Assembly (NCBI RefSeq): GCF_009498735.1
Contig: NZ_ML762425.1
Span: forward strand, 150,011 to 214,010
Reading direction: 5' to 3'
Source: Gracilibacillus oryzae
GTDB lineage: Bacteria; Bacillota; Bacilli; Bacillales; Amphibacillaceae
Length of the DNA stretch: 64,000 nucleotides
Shown one piece after another: positions 46,693-54,390 of the stretch. Position 1 is the stretch's first letter. Each line of letters opens with the position of its first letter. Position numbers and translations under genes: made by a program. The notes under the pieces are model-generated. The model saw nothing but the letters and a program-made list of their open reading frames with translations. It was not told the DNA's origin and made no database searches.

Positions 46693-47643
46693 ATGTTAAG
46701 ATCAATGTATGCAGGTATTTCGGGGATGAAAAGTTTTCAAACAAAATTGGATGTTGTAGGGAATAATATTGCCAATGTAAATACAATAGGTTTCAAAAAA
46801 GGAAGAACAACATTTCAGGATATGATGAGTCAGCCTGTTAACGGCGCAAGTGCGCCAACGAATATCCGTGGTGGTATTAATCCATCTCAAGTAGGGACAG
46901 GTGTGCAACTCGGAACAATTGATAATATTCATACACAAGGGAACAGACAAACAACAAATAGGCCATTAGATCTTCAATTAGAAGGGGATGGAATGTTTGT
47001 TTTCGGATCTGGTTTTGACGCACTAGATACTGCAGCTGAAACACCGACAGTAACAACATTTACAACTGCGGGTATTCAAGAAAATCCAGATGTTTCATTA
47101 GCCTATTCTCGAGCAGGTAACCTGTATTTGGATGATGAAGGTTTCATAGTTAATGCAAATGGTCAATATTTAATGGGTTTTCAACCAACTGAAAATAATG
47201 ATGGCATAGATGGTGAGAATGCCGGCCCTATAAGCATTCCTGCTGGAGCTGAGAGTTTCAGCATTCAAGGTGACGGGGTTGTCAACTATATAGAGGGCGG
47301 CGTCACGAAAATAGCAGGTCAAATAACTTTGTCAAAATTTTCTAATCCTGGTGGTTTGCAAAAGATAGGTTCTAATATGTTCCAAACCTCACCGAATGAT
47401 GGACAGATATACTCAGATTTAGATAATAATAACCAGTATACTGCCGAAGCTGACTCAATTTTATTTGCACCTGAATCGGCTGGTACTGCCTCAATTGTTG
47501 CCGGTGCTTTAGAAATGTCCAACGTCGATCTTTCTGAAGAATTCACTGAAATGATCACTGCTCAGCGTGGTTTCCAGGCAAATACAAGAATTATTACAAC
47601 ATCTGATGAAATTTTACAAGAACTCGTTAACTTAAAACGATAA
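46693..47643 (+). CDS. flgE: Flagellar hook protein FlgE (annotated FlgG in older Bacillus maps)
   Basis: 316 residues. The N-terminal M-L-R-S-M-Y-A-G-I-S-G-M-K and G-N-N-I-A-N-V-N-T-I-G-F-K motifs and the C-terminal I-T-A-Q-R-G-F-Q-A-N-T-R-I-I-T region are typical of hook and distal-rod proteins. Its position between flgD and swrD identifies it as the hook protein. It is somewhat longer than the 264-residue B. subtilis protein, in the variable middle. Confidence 0.93.
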   Translation: MLRSMYAGISGMKSFQTKLDVVGNNIANVNTIGFKKGRTTFQDMMSQPVNGASAPTNIRGGINPSQVGTGVQLGTIDNIHTQGNRQTTNRPLDLQLEGDGMFVFGSGFDALDTAAETPTVTTFTTAGIQENPDVSLAYSRAGNLYLDDEGFIVNANGQYLMGFQPTENNDGIDGENAGPISIPAGAESFSIQGDGVVNYIEGGVTKIAGQITLSKFSNPGGLQKIGSNMFQTSPNDGQIYSDLDNNNQYTAEADSILFAPESAGTASIVAGALEMSNVDLSEEFTEMITAQRGFQANTRIITTSDEILQELVNLKR

Positions 47644-47650
47644 AAGGAGG

Positions 47651-47682
47651 AAGAGGGTTAGGATCACCTTCCTAGCCTTCTT
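47651..47682 (+). other. 12-bp hairpin between the Shine-Dalgarno and the start codon of swrD
   Basis: AAGAGGGTTAGG (47651-47662) pairs with CCTAGCCTTCTT (47671-47682) with two G-U pairs and an 8-nt loop. AGGAGG (47645-47650) directly precedes it, and the swrD ATG lies 9 nt after it. Without folding, the Shine-Dalgarno to start distance would be 41 nt; with folding it is 9. It could also be a partial terminator, since T residues follow. Confidence 0.7.
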
Positions 47683-47691
47683 TATTACAAG

Positions 47692-47913
47692 ATGATTAAA
47701 TTAACGAAACTAAACAATCAGAAGATAACTCTTAATGCCATGTTTATTGAAAGAATTGAGTCATTTCCAGATACGACGATTACATTAACCAATCAGAAGA
47801 AGTTATTTGTTAAAGAATCCGAACAGGAAGTCAGTCAAATAGCAACACAGTTTTATCAATCAATTGGATTGATGCCATTTCTAAGAGAAACAGGTGATCA
47901 GAATGAATCCTAA
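47692..47913 (+). CDS. swrD: SwrD (YlzI), FlbD family flagellar power protein
   Basis: 73 residues. [16 protein letters not shown]-x-F-I-E-R-I-E and P-D-T-T-I-T-L match FlbD/SwrD. In B. subtilis SwrD is needed for full flagellar power and swarming. There is no Shine-Dalgarno in the 30 nt upstream; the nearest is across a hairpin. No other in-frame start exists before an upstream stop at 47659. It overlaps fliL. Confidence 0.93.
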   Translation: MIKLTKLNNQKITLNAMFIERIESFPDTTITLTNQKKLFVKESEQEVSQIATQFYQSIGLMPFLRETGDQNES

Positions 47914-48319
47914 ATTGTTAAGAATTTTAGTAATATCCTTAGTTGTGATTATTATTGGTGGTGGAACAACATTATATTTCCTAATAAACTCAGAAGTGAA
48001 AGCCGATGAAGAGTTAACTATTGATGAAATGGTCAAATACTCCTACACAACGGAGGAAATGAAAACAGATTTAAAGGATGGAAGTTTTGTTCTTATACAA
48101 TTTCAGTTTATTACAGATGGAAAAAAGTCAGTAGAAGAAATTGCAAAGCGTGAATTTCAAGTGAAAAATGAGTTTATTAAGGAATCCATGGAGTTGACAG
48201 AAGCTGATTTTCGCGAGAACTTACCCGAAATAGAAAAGAATATTAAAGATGTGATGAATCAGAAAATGACAGAAGGAAAAATTGTCGAAGTACTTATTAT
48301 TAATAAAGTAATTCAGTAA
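47903..48319 (+). CDS. fliL: Flagellar basal body-associated protein FliL
   Basis: 138 residues from ATG 47903 with AGGTGAT; a GTG at 47894 is rejected. A membrane helix at about residues 6-26, then the periplasmic-type FliL domain with S-F-V-L-I-Q-F-Q-F. FliL stabilises stators and rotor contacts. Start lies inside the end of swrD. Confidence 0.95.
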   Translation: MNPKLLRILVISLVVIIIGGGTTLYFLINSEVKADEELTIDEMVKYSYTTEEMKTDLKDGSFVLIQFQFITDGKKSVEEIAKREFQVKNEFIKESMELTEADFRENLPEIEKNIKDVMNQKMTEGKIVEVLIINKVIQ

Positions 48320-48346
48320 GAATTTCTCCTGAATGGAGGTGAGGAT

Positions 48347-49348
48347 ATGCCAGATGAAGTTCTTTCCCAAAGTGAAATAGATGCTCTATTATCAGCATTA
48401 TCATCAGGTGAAATGGATGCCAATCAATTAAAAGAAGAAGAAAAAGACAAAAAAGTCAAAGTCTATGACTTTAAGCGTGCATTAAGATTCTCGAAAGATC
48501 AGATTCGAAGTATTTCCAGAATCCACGATAATTTTGCCCGGTTATTATCAACTTACTTTTCAGCACAATTACGTACATATGTTGATATTGATGTTGCATC
48601 AGTTGATCAAATACCATATGAGGAATTCATTCGTTCTATTCCAACGATGACTATTCTGAATGTATATAGTGTAGCTCCACTTGATGGAAGAATTATCTTT
48701 GAGTTTAACCCAAATATCGCATATGCCATGCTTGATCGTATTCTTGGTGGAAAAGGAAATAGTGTGAACAAAATCGACACACTGACTGAGATTGAAACAA
48801 CCCTGATGTCCCAGTTGTTTGAGAAGGCACTTGATAATTTACAAGAAGCATGGGGGACAGTTGCAGAGATTGATCCAATTTTAGAAGATTTCGAAGTAAA
48901 TCCGCAATTCCTTCAACTGGTATCACCAAATGAGACCGTAGTTGTTGTTTCATTAAATACGACAATTGGAGAGAGCAGCGGCATGATTAATATTTGTATA
49001 CCGCATGTTGTATTAGAACCGATTATTCCAAAGTTATCTGTCCACTATTGGATGCAAAATGAAAATCCGAAAGAAAGAAAACCAGAAGAATATGAATCAA
49101 TTTCCAGAAATATTAAAAAAGCACCAATGAATCTGTCCGTTGTTTTAGGAAAAAGTTCTATTACAGTGGAAGAACTGTTATTCCTTGATAAGGAAGATAC
49201 TATTCTATTAGACCAGGCAATAGAAGATCCACTTTTATTAGAAGTAGATCAAGTACCGAAATTCTTTGTGCAGCCAGGAAAGAAGAAAAGCAAAATAGCT
49301 GTACAAGTTTTAAATGAAATTAAGGGAGGGGATTATGATGATGAATGA
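48347..49348 (+). CDS. fliM: Flagellar motor switch protein FliM
   Basis: 333 residues. The N-terminal L-S-Q-S-E-I-D-A-L-L-S-A-L is the CheY-P binding motif. The middle domain is of the CheC/FliM type, and the C-terminal SpoA domain has N-L-S-V-V-L-G-K-S-S-I-T-V-E-E. It links CheY-P signal to rotation direction. Strong GGAGGTGAGG site. The end overlaps fliY. Confidence 0.98.
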   Translation: MPDEVLSQSEIDALLSALSSGEMDANQLKEEEKDKKVKVYDFKRALRFSKDQIRSISRIHDNFARLLSTYFSAQLRTYVDIDVASVDQIPYEEFIRSIPTMTILNVYSVAPLDGRIIFEFNPNIAYAMLDRILGGKGNSVNKIDTLTEIETTLMSQLFEKALDNLQEAWGTVAEIDPILEDFEVNPQFLQLVSPNETVVVVSLNTTIGESSGMINICIPHVVLEPIIPKLSVHYWMQNENPKERKPEEYESISRNIKKAPMNLSVVLGKSSITVEELLFLDKEDTILLDQAIEDPLLLEVDQVPKFFVQPGKKKSKIAVQVLNEIKGGDYDDE

Positions 49349-50519
49349 TGGAATGTTGTCACAAGAAGAAATTGATGCACTATTAGGCGGCAATGATAAT
49401 ACAGCTGGTGATGATAACAATTCTGACAGCACTTCTCTTTCCGCAGACCAATACCTTTCTTCATTAGAAGAAGATGCATTAGGCGAGATCGGGAATATTT
49501 CGTTCGGAAGTTCGGCAACAACATTATCAACCCTGTTAAATCAAAAAGTAGAAATCACAACACCGACTATTTCTGTAATTGATAAAGGATTATTAGAAAA
49601 TGAGTTTCCTGTTCCATATGTAGGAGTAGAAGTACAATATACTGAAGGCTTTACTGGAGCGAATTTATTCATATTAGAGTCAAAGGATGCTGCTGTAATT
49701 GCTGATTTAATGCTGGGTGGCAGCGGTGATCCCGATAATACAGATTTATCTGATATCCATTTGAGTGCAGTGCAGGAAGCGATGAACCAGATGATGGGGA
49801 CGTCTGCGACTAGTATGTCGACAATCTTTAATAAGAGAGTAGATATATCACCACCATCGATATCGATAATGGATGTTACGGAAGAGGAAGCAAATGAAAA
49901 ATTGGAGGCAAATGACAATGTATTAATTAAAGTGTCTTTCCAATTAAAAATAGGAACATTAATTGACTCAAAAATTATGCAATTATTGCCTGTTCCCTTC
50001 GCGAAGGAACTAGTAAATAATCTGTTAAACTCATCAGTTGAAGAAGAAGAAGCAATGCTTGACCAATCAATTGAGGATACAACAATTCAGGAAGACTATC
50101 ATGAAACGTCGCAGCCAGCAGTAGAGCAAATTCAGCAGCCAGAAAGCCATCAGCCAAGAGAACCGCGTCAATTAGGTCAGCAAACTGCCAGCAATACGGA
50201 AGTGCATGCAGCATCTTTCACTGATTTTGAGGAAATACCATTACAAAAAGAAGAAAAGCGAAATTTAGATCTGTTAATGGATATCCCATTACAGGTGACC
50301 GTGGAATTAGGCAGAACTAAGCGTACGGTGAAAGATATCCTGGAATTAACCTCTGGCTCTATTGTTGAATTAGATAAACTTGCCGGAGAACCTGTAGACA
50401 TTTTAGTTAATCAGAAATTAGTTGCCAAAGGGGAAGTTGTCGTTATAGATGAAAACTTTGGTGTACGTGTAACTGATATTGTAAGTAGAGAAATGAGATT
50501 AAAACAACTAAACAAATAG
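49338..50519 (+). CDS. fliY: Flagellar motor switch phosphatase FliY
   Basis: About 393 residues; ATG 49335, 49338 and 49341 are all possible after AAGGGAGGGG. The N-terminal L-S-Q-E-E-I-D-A-L-L-G-G can bind CheY-P. CheC-like phosphatase motifs are in G-E-I-G-N-I-S-F-G-S-S and A-V-Q-E-A-M-N-Q-M-M-G. The C-terminal FliN/SpoA domain has T-V-E-L-G-R-T-K-R-T-V-K-D-I-L. It combines CheY-P dephosphorylation with the FliN role in the C ring, a Bacillus-type arrangement. Confidence 0.97.
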   Translation: MMNDGMLSQEEIDALLGGNDNTAGDDNNSDSTSLSADQYLSSLEEDALGEIGNISFGSSATTLSTLLNQKVEITTPTISVIDKGLLENEFPVPYVGVEVQYTEGFTGANLFILESKDAAVIADLMLGGSGDPDNTDLSDIHLSAVQEAMNQMMGTSATSMSTIFNKRVDISPPSISIMDVTEEEANEKLEANDNVLIKVSFQLKIGTLIDSKIMQLLPVPFAKELVNNLLNSSVEEEEAMLDQSIEDTTIQEDYHETSQPAVEQIQQPESHQPREPRQLGQQTASNTEVHAASFTDFEEIPLQKEEKRNLDLLMDIPLQVTVELGRTKRTVKDILELTSGSIVELDKLAGEPVDILVNQKLVAKGEVVVIDENFGVRVTDIVSREMRLKQLNK

Positions 50520-50538
50520 TAAGAGAGGAATGAATTTT

Positions 50539-50901
50539 ATGTCAAAACGTGTATTAATTGTAGATGATGCAGCATTTATGAGAATGATGATTAAAGATAT
50601 ATTAACAAAGAATGGGTACGAAGTAGTTGGTGAAGCACAAGATGGAGCGGAAGCTGTTGAGAAATATAAAGAATTATCACCAGATTTGGTTACAATGGAT
50701 ATTACAATGCCAGAAAAAGATGGTATCGCAGCATTGAAGGATATTAAAGCATTAAATAATAATGCCAACATTATTATGTGTTCAGCTATGGGACAACAGG
50801 CGATGGTAATTGATGCAATTCAAGCAGGTGCAAGAGATTTTATCGTTAAGCCATTCCAGGCGGATCGTGTAATAGAGGCTATTTCCAAAGTAATAGGATA
50901 A
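50539..50901 (+). CDS. cheY: Chemotaxis response regulator CheY
   Basis: 120 residues from ATG 50539, with AGAGAGGAA upstream; ATG 50530 is too close to the site. A single receiver domain with D9-D10, phospho-acceptor D54 in T-M-D-I-T-M-P and the K in F-I-V-K-P-F. CheY-P binds FliM/FliY; in B. subtilis it promotes counterclockwise rotation (smooth swimming). Confidence 0.98.
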   Translation: MSKRVLIVDDAAFMRMMIKDILTKNGYEVVGEAQDGAEAVEKYKELSPDLVTMDITMPEKDGIAALKDIKALNNNANIIMCSAMGQQAMVIDAIQAGARDFIVKPFQADRVIEAISKVIG

Positions 50902-50905
50902 TAAA

Positions 50906-51574
50906 ATGAAAATTTCTAGACACGTAATTGGCACCATAGCGGTATTTTTATTCTTCATTATATTCTGTAATCAGCCATTATTAGCTTCTCAATCTGTCGA
51001 AGAATACTTTAATAATGGGAAAAATGAAGAAGCAGAAAAAACAGAAGAAACAGAAGCAGTCGAGGAAGAGCCGGTCACAGAAAGTGGAGAACAAGCCATA
51101 TCTTCCATTCAGTCACCAAACTTATTAGGTACTCTATTTCAATTAATTGTGGCACTAGTTGTGGTTGTTGGGTTAATCTATTTTATTGCCAATTTTGTAA
51201 AAAAACGAAACAGATACTTAGGCAGAAATCAAGTAGTGAAAAGCTATGGAGGGATCACACTTGGCACGAACAGATCCCTCCAGATTGTTCGCATTGGGGA
51301 ACGGTATTTTGCTGTAGGATTAGCAGAAAACATTGAATTATTGTTAGAGATAACAGATAATGAAACGATTGATCAGATCAAACAATCGGATGAATACCAA
51401 ACACAGCCAATAGACTTTTTTAAAGCGAAAATAAAGAAGAGAGACAATGACGATAAAACAGAAACAAAAAAAGAATTTGGGCATTTATTTAACAAGGAGC
51501 TGCAAGAAATGAAAGAGGGACGAAAGAAAATGCTGCAAAAGATGAAGGAAATGGAGAAAGATCATGATCATTAA
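50906..51574 (+). CDS. fliO: Flagellar biosynthetic protein FliO (FliZ)
   Basis: 222 residues. An N-terminal signal-like hydrophobic stretch (about residues 8-28), an acidic Glu-rich segment, a membrane helix at about residues 72-95 and a FliO domain with G-G-I-T-L-G-T-N-R-S-L-Q-I-V-R-I. The tail is Lys-rich. It helps assemble the FliP ring. Its end overlaps the start of fliP by 11 nt. Confidence 0.93.
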   Translation: MKISRHVIGTIAVFLFFIIFCNQPLLASQSVEEYFNNGKNEEAEKTEETEAVEEEPVTESGEQAISSIQSPNLLGTLFQLIVALVVVVGLIYFIANFVKKRNRYLGRNQVVKSYGGITLGTNRSLQIVRIGERYFAVGLAENIELLLEITDNETIDQIKQSDEYQTQPIDFFKAKIKKRDNDDKTETKKEFGHLFNKELQEMKEGRKKMLQKMKEMEKDHDH

Positions 51575-52204
51575 TTTAATTGATGTTTTTTCCGGTACAG
51601 ATCCAGCTAATCTTTCAACCTCTGTCAGACTAATATTATTGCTGACAATATTATCACCAGAATTATCATTGTTTTATCGTTTGTCCGAACTTCTCTTGCA
51701 ACACAGCAAATGCCGCCAAATCAAGTATTAATTGGCTTAGCATTATTTATGACATTTTTTATTATGGCACCAACTTTTCAAGAGGTAAATGAACAAGCAT
51801 TACAGCCATTATTCAATGAAGAAATTACGTTAGAAGAAGCGTATGATAGTGCCAGCTTGCCAATTAAAGAGTTTATGGCAAAACACACCAGACAGAAAGA
51901 TCTAGCATTATTTATGAATTTTGCTTCTATTGAAGAGCCGGAAACTATTGAAGACATTCCATTAACAACTTTAGTGCCGGCATATGCGATCAGCGAATTA
52001 AAAACTGCTTTTCAAATGGGCTTTATGATTTTTGTCCCTTTCCTTGTAATTGATATGGCGGTAGCGAGTGTATTAATGTCAATGGGGATGATGATGTTAC
52101 CACCAGTTATGATATCTTTGCCTTTCAAAATATTATTGTTTGTCTTAGTTGATGGCTGGTATTTAATTACACATTCCTTATTGGATGGTTTCTTACCGTT
52201 ATGA
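51564..52204 (+). pseudogene. fliP: Flagellar export gate protein FliP, disrupted by an apparent 37-nt internal deletion
   Basis: From ATG 51564 the frame encodes the normal FliP N-terminus, ending S-V-R-L-I-L-L-L-T-I-L-S at 51656. Then the frame is lost: the original frame reaches a stop at 51729-51731 after 55 codons. The rest of FliP resumes in another frame at 51656-51658 with T-R-I-I-I-V-L-S-F-V-R-T-S-L-A-T and is normal to 52204. Compared with B. subtilis FliP, about 12 residues (the L-A-P-G-I-L-I-L-M-T-S-F region of the first membrane helix) plus one base are missing, consistent with a 37-nt loss. FliP forms the export gate with FliQ and FliR. As read, it is non-functional. An assembly error is possible, but it is not a homopolymer slip. 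Confidence 0.9.
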
Positions 52205-52230
52205 CGGTTCTCAGAGAGGGGTTATGAACA

Positions 52231-52500
52231 TTGAGTGGTGAATTTGTCGTATCATTAGCAGAACAAGGTATCTATACCATCCTAATGGTTACTGGTCCGA
52301 TACTTATACTGGCACTTGTTGTCGGTCTTCTTGTCAGCATTTTTCAGGCAACAACGCAAATTCAGGAGCAAACACTGGCATTTATTCCAAAGATAGTTGC
52401 CGTATTATTTGGTATCATCATCTTTGGACCATGGATGCTTTCATTAATGGTCGAGTTTGCGGCAAATCTATTTCAAAATATTAATCAGTTTGTAGGCTAA
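52231..52500 (+). CDS. fliQ: Flagellar export gate protein FliQ
   Basis: 89 residues with a TTG start after AGAGGGG; an ATG at 52224 is out of frame and runs into a stop. Two membrane helices (about residues 14-40 and 50-75). L-V-S-I-F-Q-A-T-T-Q-I-Q-E-Q-T-L is the conserved loop region. Intact, unlike fliP upstream. Confidence 0.96.
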   Translation: MSGEFVVSLAEQGIYTILMVTGPILILALVVGLLVSIFQATTQIQEQTLAFIPKIVAVLFGIIIFGPWMLSLMVEFAANLFQNINQFVG

Positions 52501-52503
52501 ATT

Positions 52504-53274
52504 ATGGTGGAATTAATAAATATTAATCTGTTTCCTGCATTTGTCCTTATCTTAGTAAGAGTTTTAGCTTTTTTCGTCACGATTCCTATTTTTTCTTACC
52601 GGACGATTCCAAATCAGCTTAAGATTGGTATAGGCTTTTTTTTGGCATGGATTACGCTCTATACCTTGCCAATTCCAGAAGTATCATTCGATGGTATGTT
52701 TATTTTACTTTTACTTAAAGAGGCAATTATTGGATTATTGTTAGGTTTAATTGCATATATCATTTTGGCTGCTATTCAAATAGCAGGTGGTTTCATTGAT
52801 TTCCAAATGGGTTTTGCGATAGCAAATGTTGTGGACCCGCAGACTGGAGCACAAAGCCCGCTTACCGGGCAATACTTTTATGTTATAGCTATTATTTTTT
52901 TATTGATGGTAGACGGTCATCATCTTTTAATCAATGGGTTATTTTACAGTTTTGAAATTATTCCACTGGATAGTCTTATTTCATTAAATAACATTGATTT
53001 TGTGTTACGAACTTTCAGCCAAATGTTTGTTATTGCCTTCCAACTGTCCATACCAATTGTAGGATGTCTATTTTTAGTTGATGTGGCACTTGGGATTATG
53101 GCAAGGACGGTTCCACAGTTAAATGTGTTTGTTGTAGGTTTACCATTAAAGATATTGGTTTCTTTCGTTGTATTATTTATGTTTGTTCCATTTTATATTG
53201 CTATTGTCCAGAAGTTATTTTCGTTTGCATTAGAAGCGATGCAATCTCTTATTCAAATTTTAGGCGGTGCCTGA
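52504..53274 (+). CDS. fliR: Flagellar export gate protein FliR
   Basis: 256 residues, about six membrane helices. The loop F-Q-M-G-F-A-I-A-N-V-V-D-P and the P-Q-L-N-V-F-V-V-G-L-P-L-K motif are typical. It completes the FliPQR gate with FlhB. It starts 4 nt after fliQ. Confidence 0.96.
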   Translation: MVELININLFPAFVLILVRVLAFFVTIPIFSYRTIPNQLKIGIGFFLAWITLYTLPIPEVSFDGMFILLLLKEAIIGLLLGLIAYIILAAIQIAGGFIDFQMGFAIANVVDPQTGAQSPLTGQYFYVIAIIFLLMVDGHHLLINGLFYSFEIIPLDSLISLNNIDFVLRTFSQMFVIAFQLSIPIVGCLFLVDVALGIMARTVPQLNVFVVGLPLKILVSFVVLFMFVPFYIAIVQKLFSFALEAMQSLIQILGGA

Positions 53275-53276
53275 TC

Positions 53277-54359
53277 ATGTTTTTAAAATTAGATTTACAA
53301 TATTTTGCTGGTGAGAAAACGGAAAAAGCAACACCTAAAAAAAGGCAGGATGCACGTAAAAAGGGTCAAGTTGCCAAAAGCCAGGATGTCAATACGGCAA
53401 TATTACTCTTTTTGGTTTTTATTATTTTATTAGTAATTGGACATTCATTAGGTAATACAATGACAGGGATGTATCGTAAATCTTTTACAGAATACATTCA
53501 TTTGGCTGTAACGGAAGAGCAGATTTTCGAAGTTTTTCTAGATTTTACTATTCAGATTGCTATTGCAATAGCGCCAATTATGTTAATCGCTATTGTGGCG
53601 GGAATTGCTTCTAATTTCCTGCAAATAGGCTTTCTGTTTACAACAGAACCATTAAAGATGAAATTAAACAAGATTGATCCTATTCAGGGAGCGAAGCGGA
53701 TCTTCTCCGCTCGGGCGCTTGTGGAATTAGTCAAATCATTGCTTAAAATCGTTGTTGTTGGGGTGATAACATTTTCGATTATTTGGATGAATAAGGACGA
53801 AATGTTAATGCTCTATGACAAAGATGTAACAGGAGCTTTAGCATTTTTCGGTTCTATGACAATTCAAATGGGAATTGCTTCTGCAATTGCATTATTAATT
53901 ATATCGGTTATTGATTATGCATACCAGCGATATGATTTTGAAAAACAAAACAGAATGTCTAAAAACGATATTAAGGATGAGCATAAGAATATTGAAGGGG
54001 ATCCACTTATTAAATCAAAAATAAAAGAAAGACAACGTCAAATGGCAATGCAGCGAATGATGAGCCAAGTACCAGAGGCAGATGTCATTATAACGAATCC
54101 AACTCACTATGCCATTGCGCTTAAATATGATGAAAATAAGGCAGGTGCCCCTTATGTTGTTGCAAAAGGTGTAGATTTTGTTGCAGTGAAAATAAAGGAG
54201 ATAGCTAAGCATCATAACGTAATGATGGTGGAAAATCGACCTTTAGCAAGAGCATTATACGATCAAACAGAAATCGGTGAGATAATTGGTGAAGAATTCT
54301 TCCAGGCTGTTGCCGAAATATTAGCTTATGTTTATCGTGTACAAAAAAAGATTAAATAG
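53277..54359 (+). CDS. flhB: Flagellar export switch protein FlhB
   Basis: 360 residues. The N-terminal G-E-K-T-E-K-A-T-P-K-K-R motif, four membrane helices, and the autocleavage motif N-P-T-H in I-I-T-N-P-T-H-Y-A-I-A-L-K-Y-D-E (about residue 275). FliK triggers its switch from rod/hook to filament substrates. The start follows fliR with a 2-nt gap. Confidence 0.98.
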   Translation: MFLKLDLQYFAGEKTEKATPKKRQDARKKGQVAKSQDVNTAILLFLVFIILLVIGHSLGNTMTGMYRKSFTEYIHLAVTEEQIFEVFLDFTIQIAIAIAPIMLIAIVAGIASNFLQIGFLFTTEPLKMKLNKIDPIQGAKRIFSARALVELVKSLLKIVVVGVITFSIIWMNKDEMLMLYDKDVTGALAFFGSMTIQMGIASAIALLIISVIDYAYQRYDFEKQNRMSKNDIKDEHKNIEGDPLIKSKIKERQRQMAMQRMMSQVPEADVIITNPTHYAIALKYDENKAGAPYVVAKGVDFVAVKIKEIAKHHNVMMVENRPLARALYDQTEIGEIIGEEFFQAVAEILAYVYRVQKKIK

Positions 54360-54390
54360 TGTTGAAGCAAGTTAAAGGAGTTGTACGTGA

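Noticed and set aside
51564-51760. Programmed ribosomal frameshifting in fliP
   Set aside because: The junction lacks about 12 conserved residues as well as the frame, and there is no slippery heptamer with a downstream structure; a shift would not give a normal FliP.
51710-52204. Separate short fliP gene starting at ATG 51710
   Set aside because: No ribosome-binding site lies upstream, and conserved FliP sequence continues upstream in the same frame, so it is the 3' part of the broken gene.
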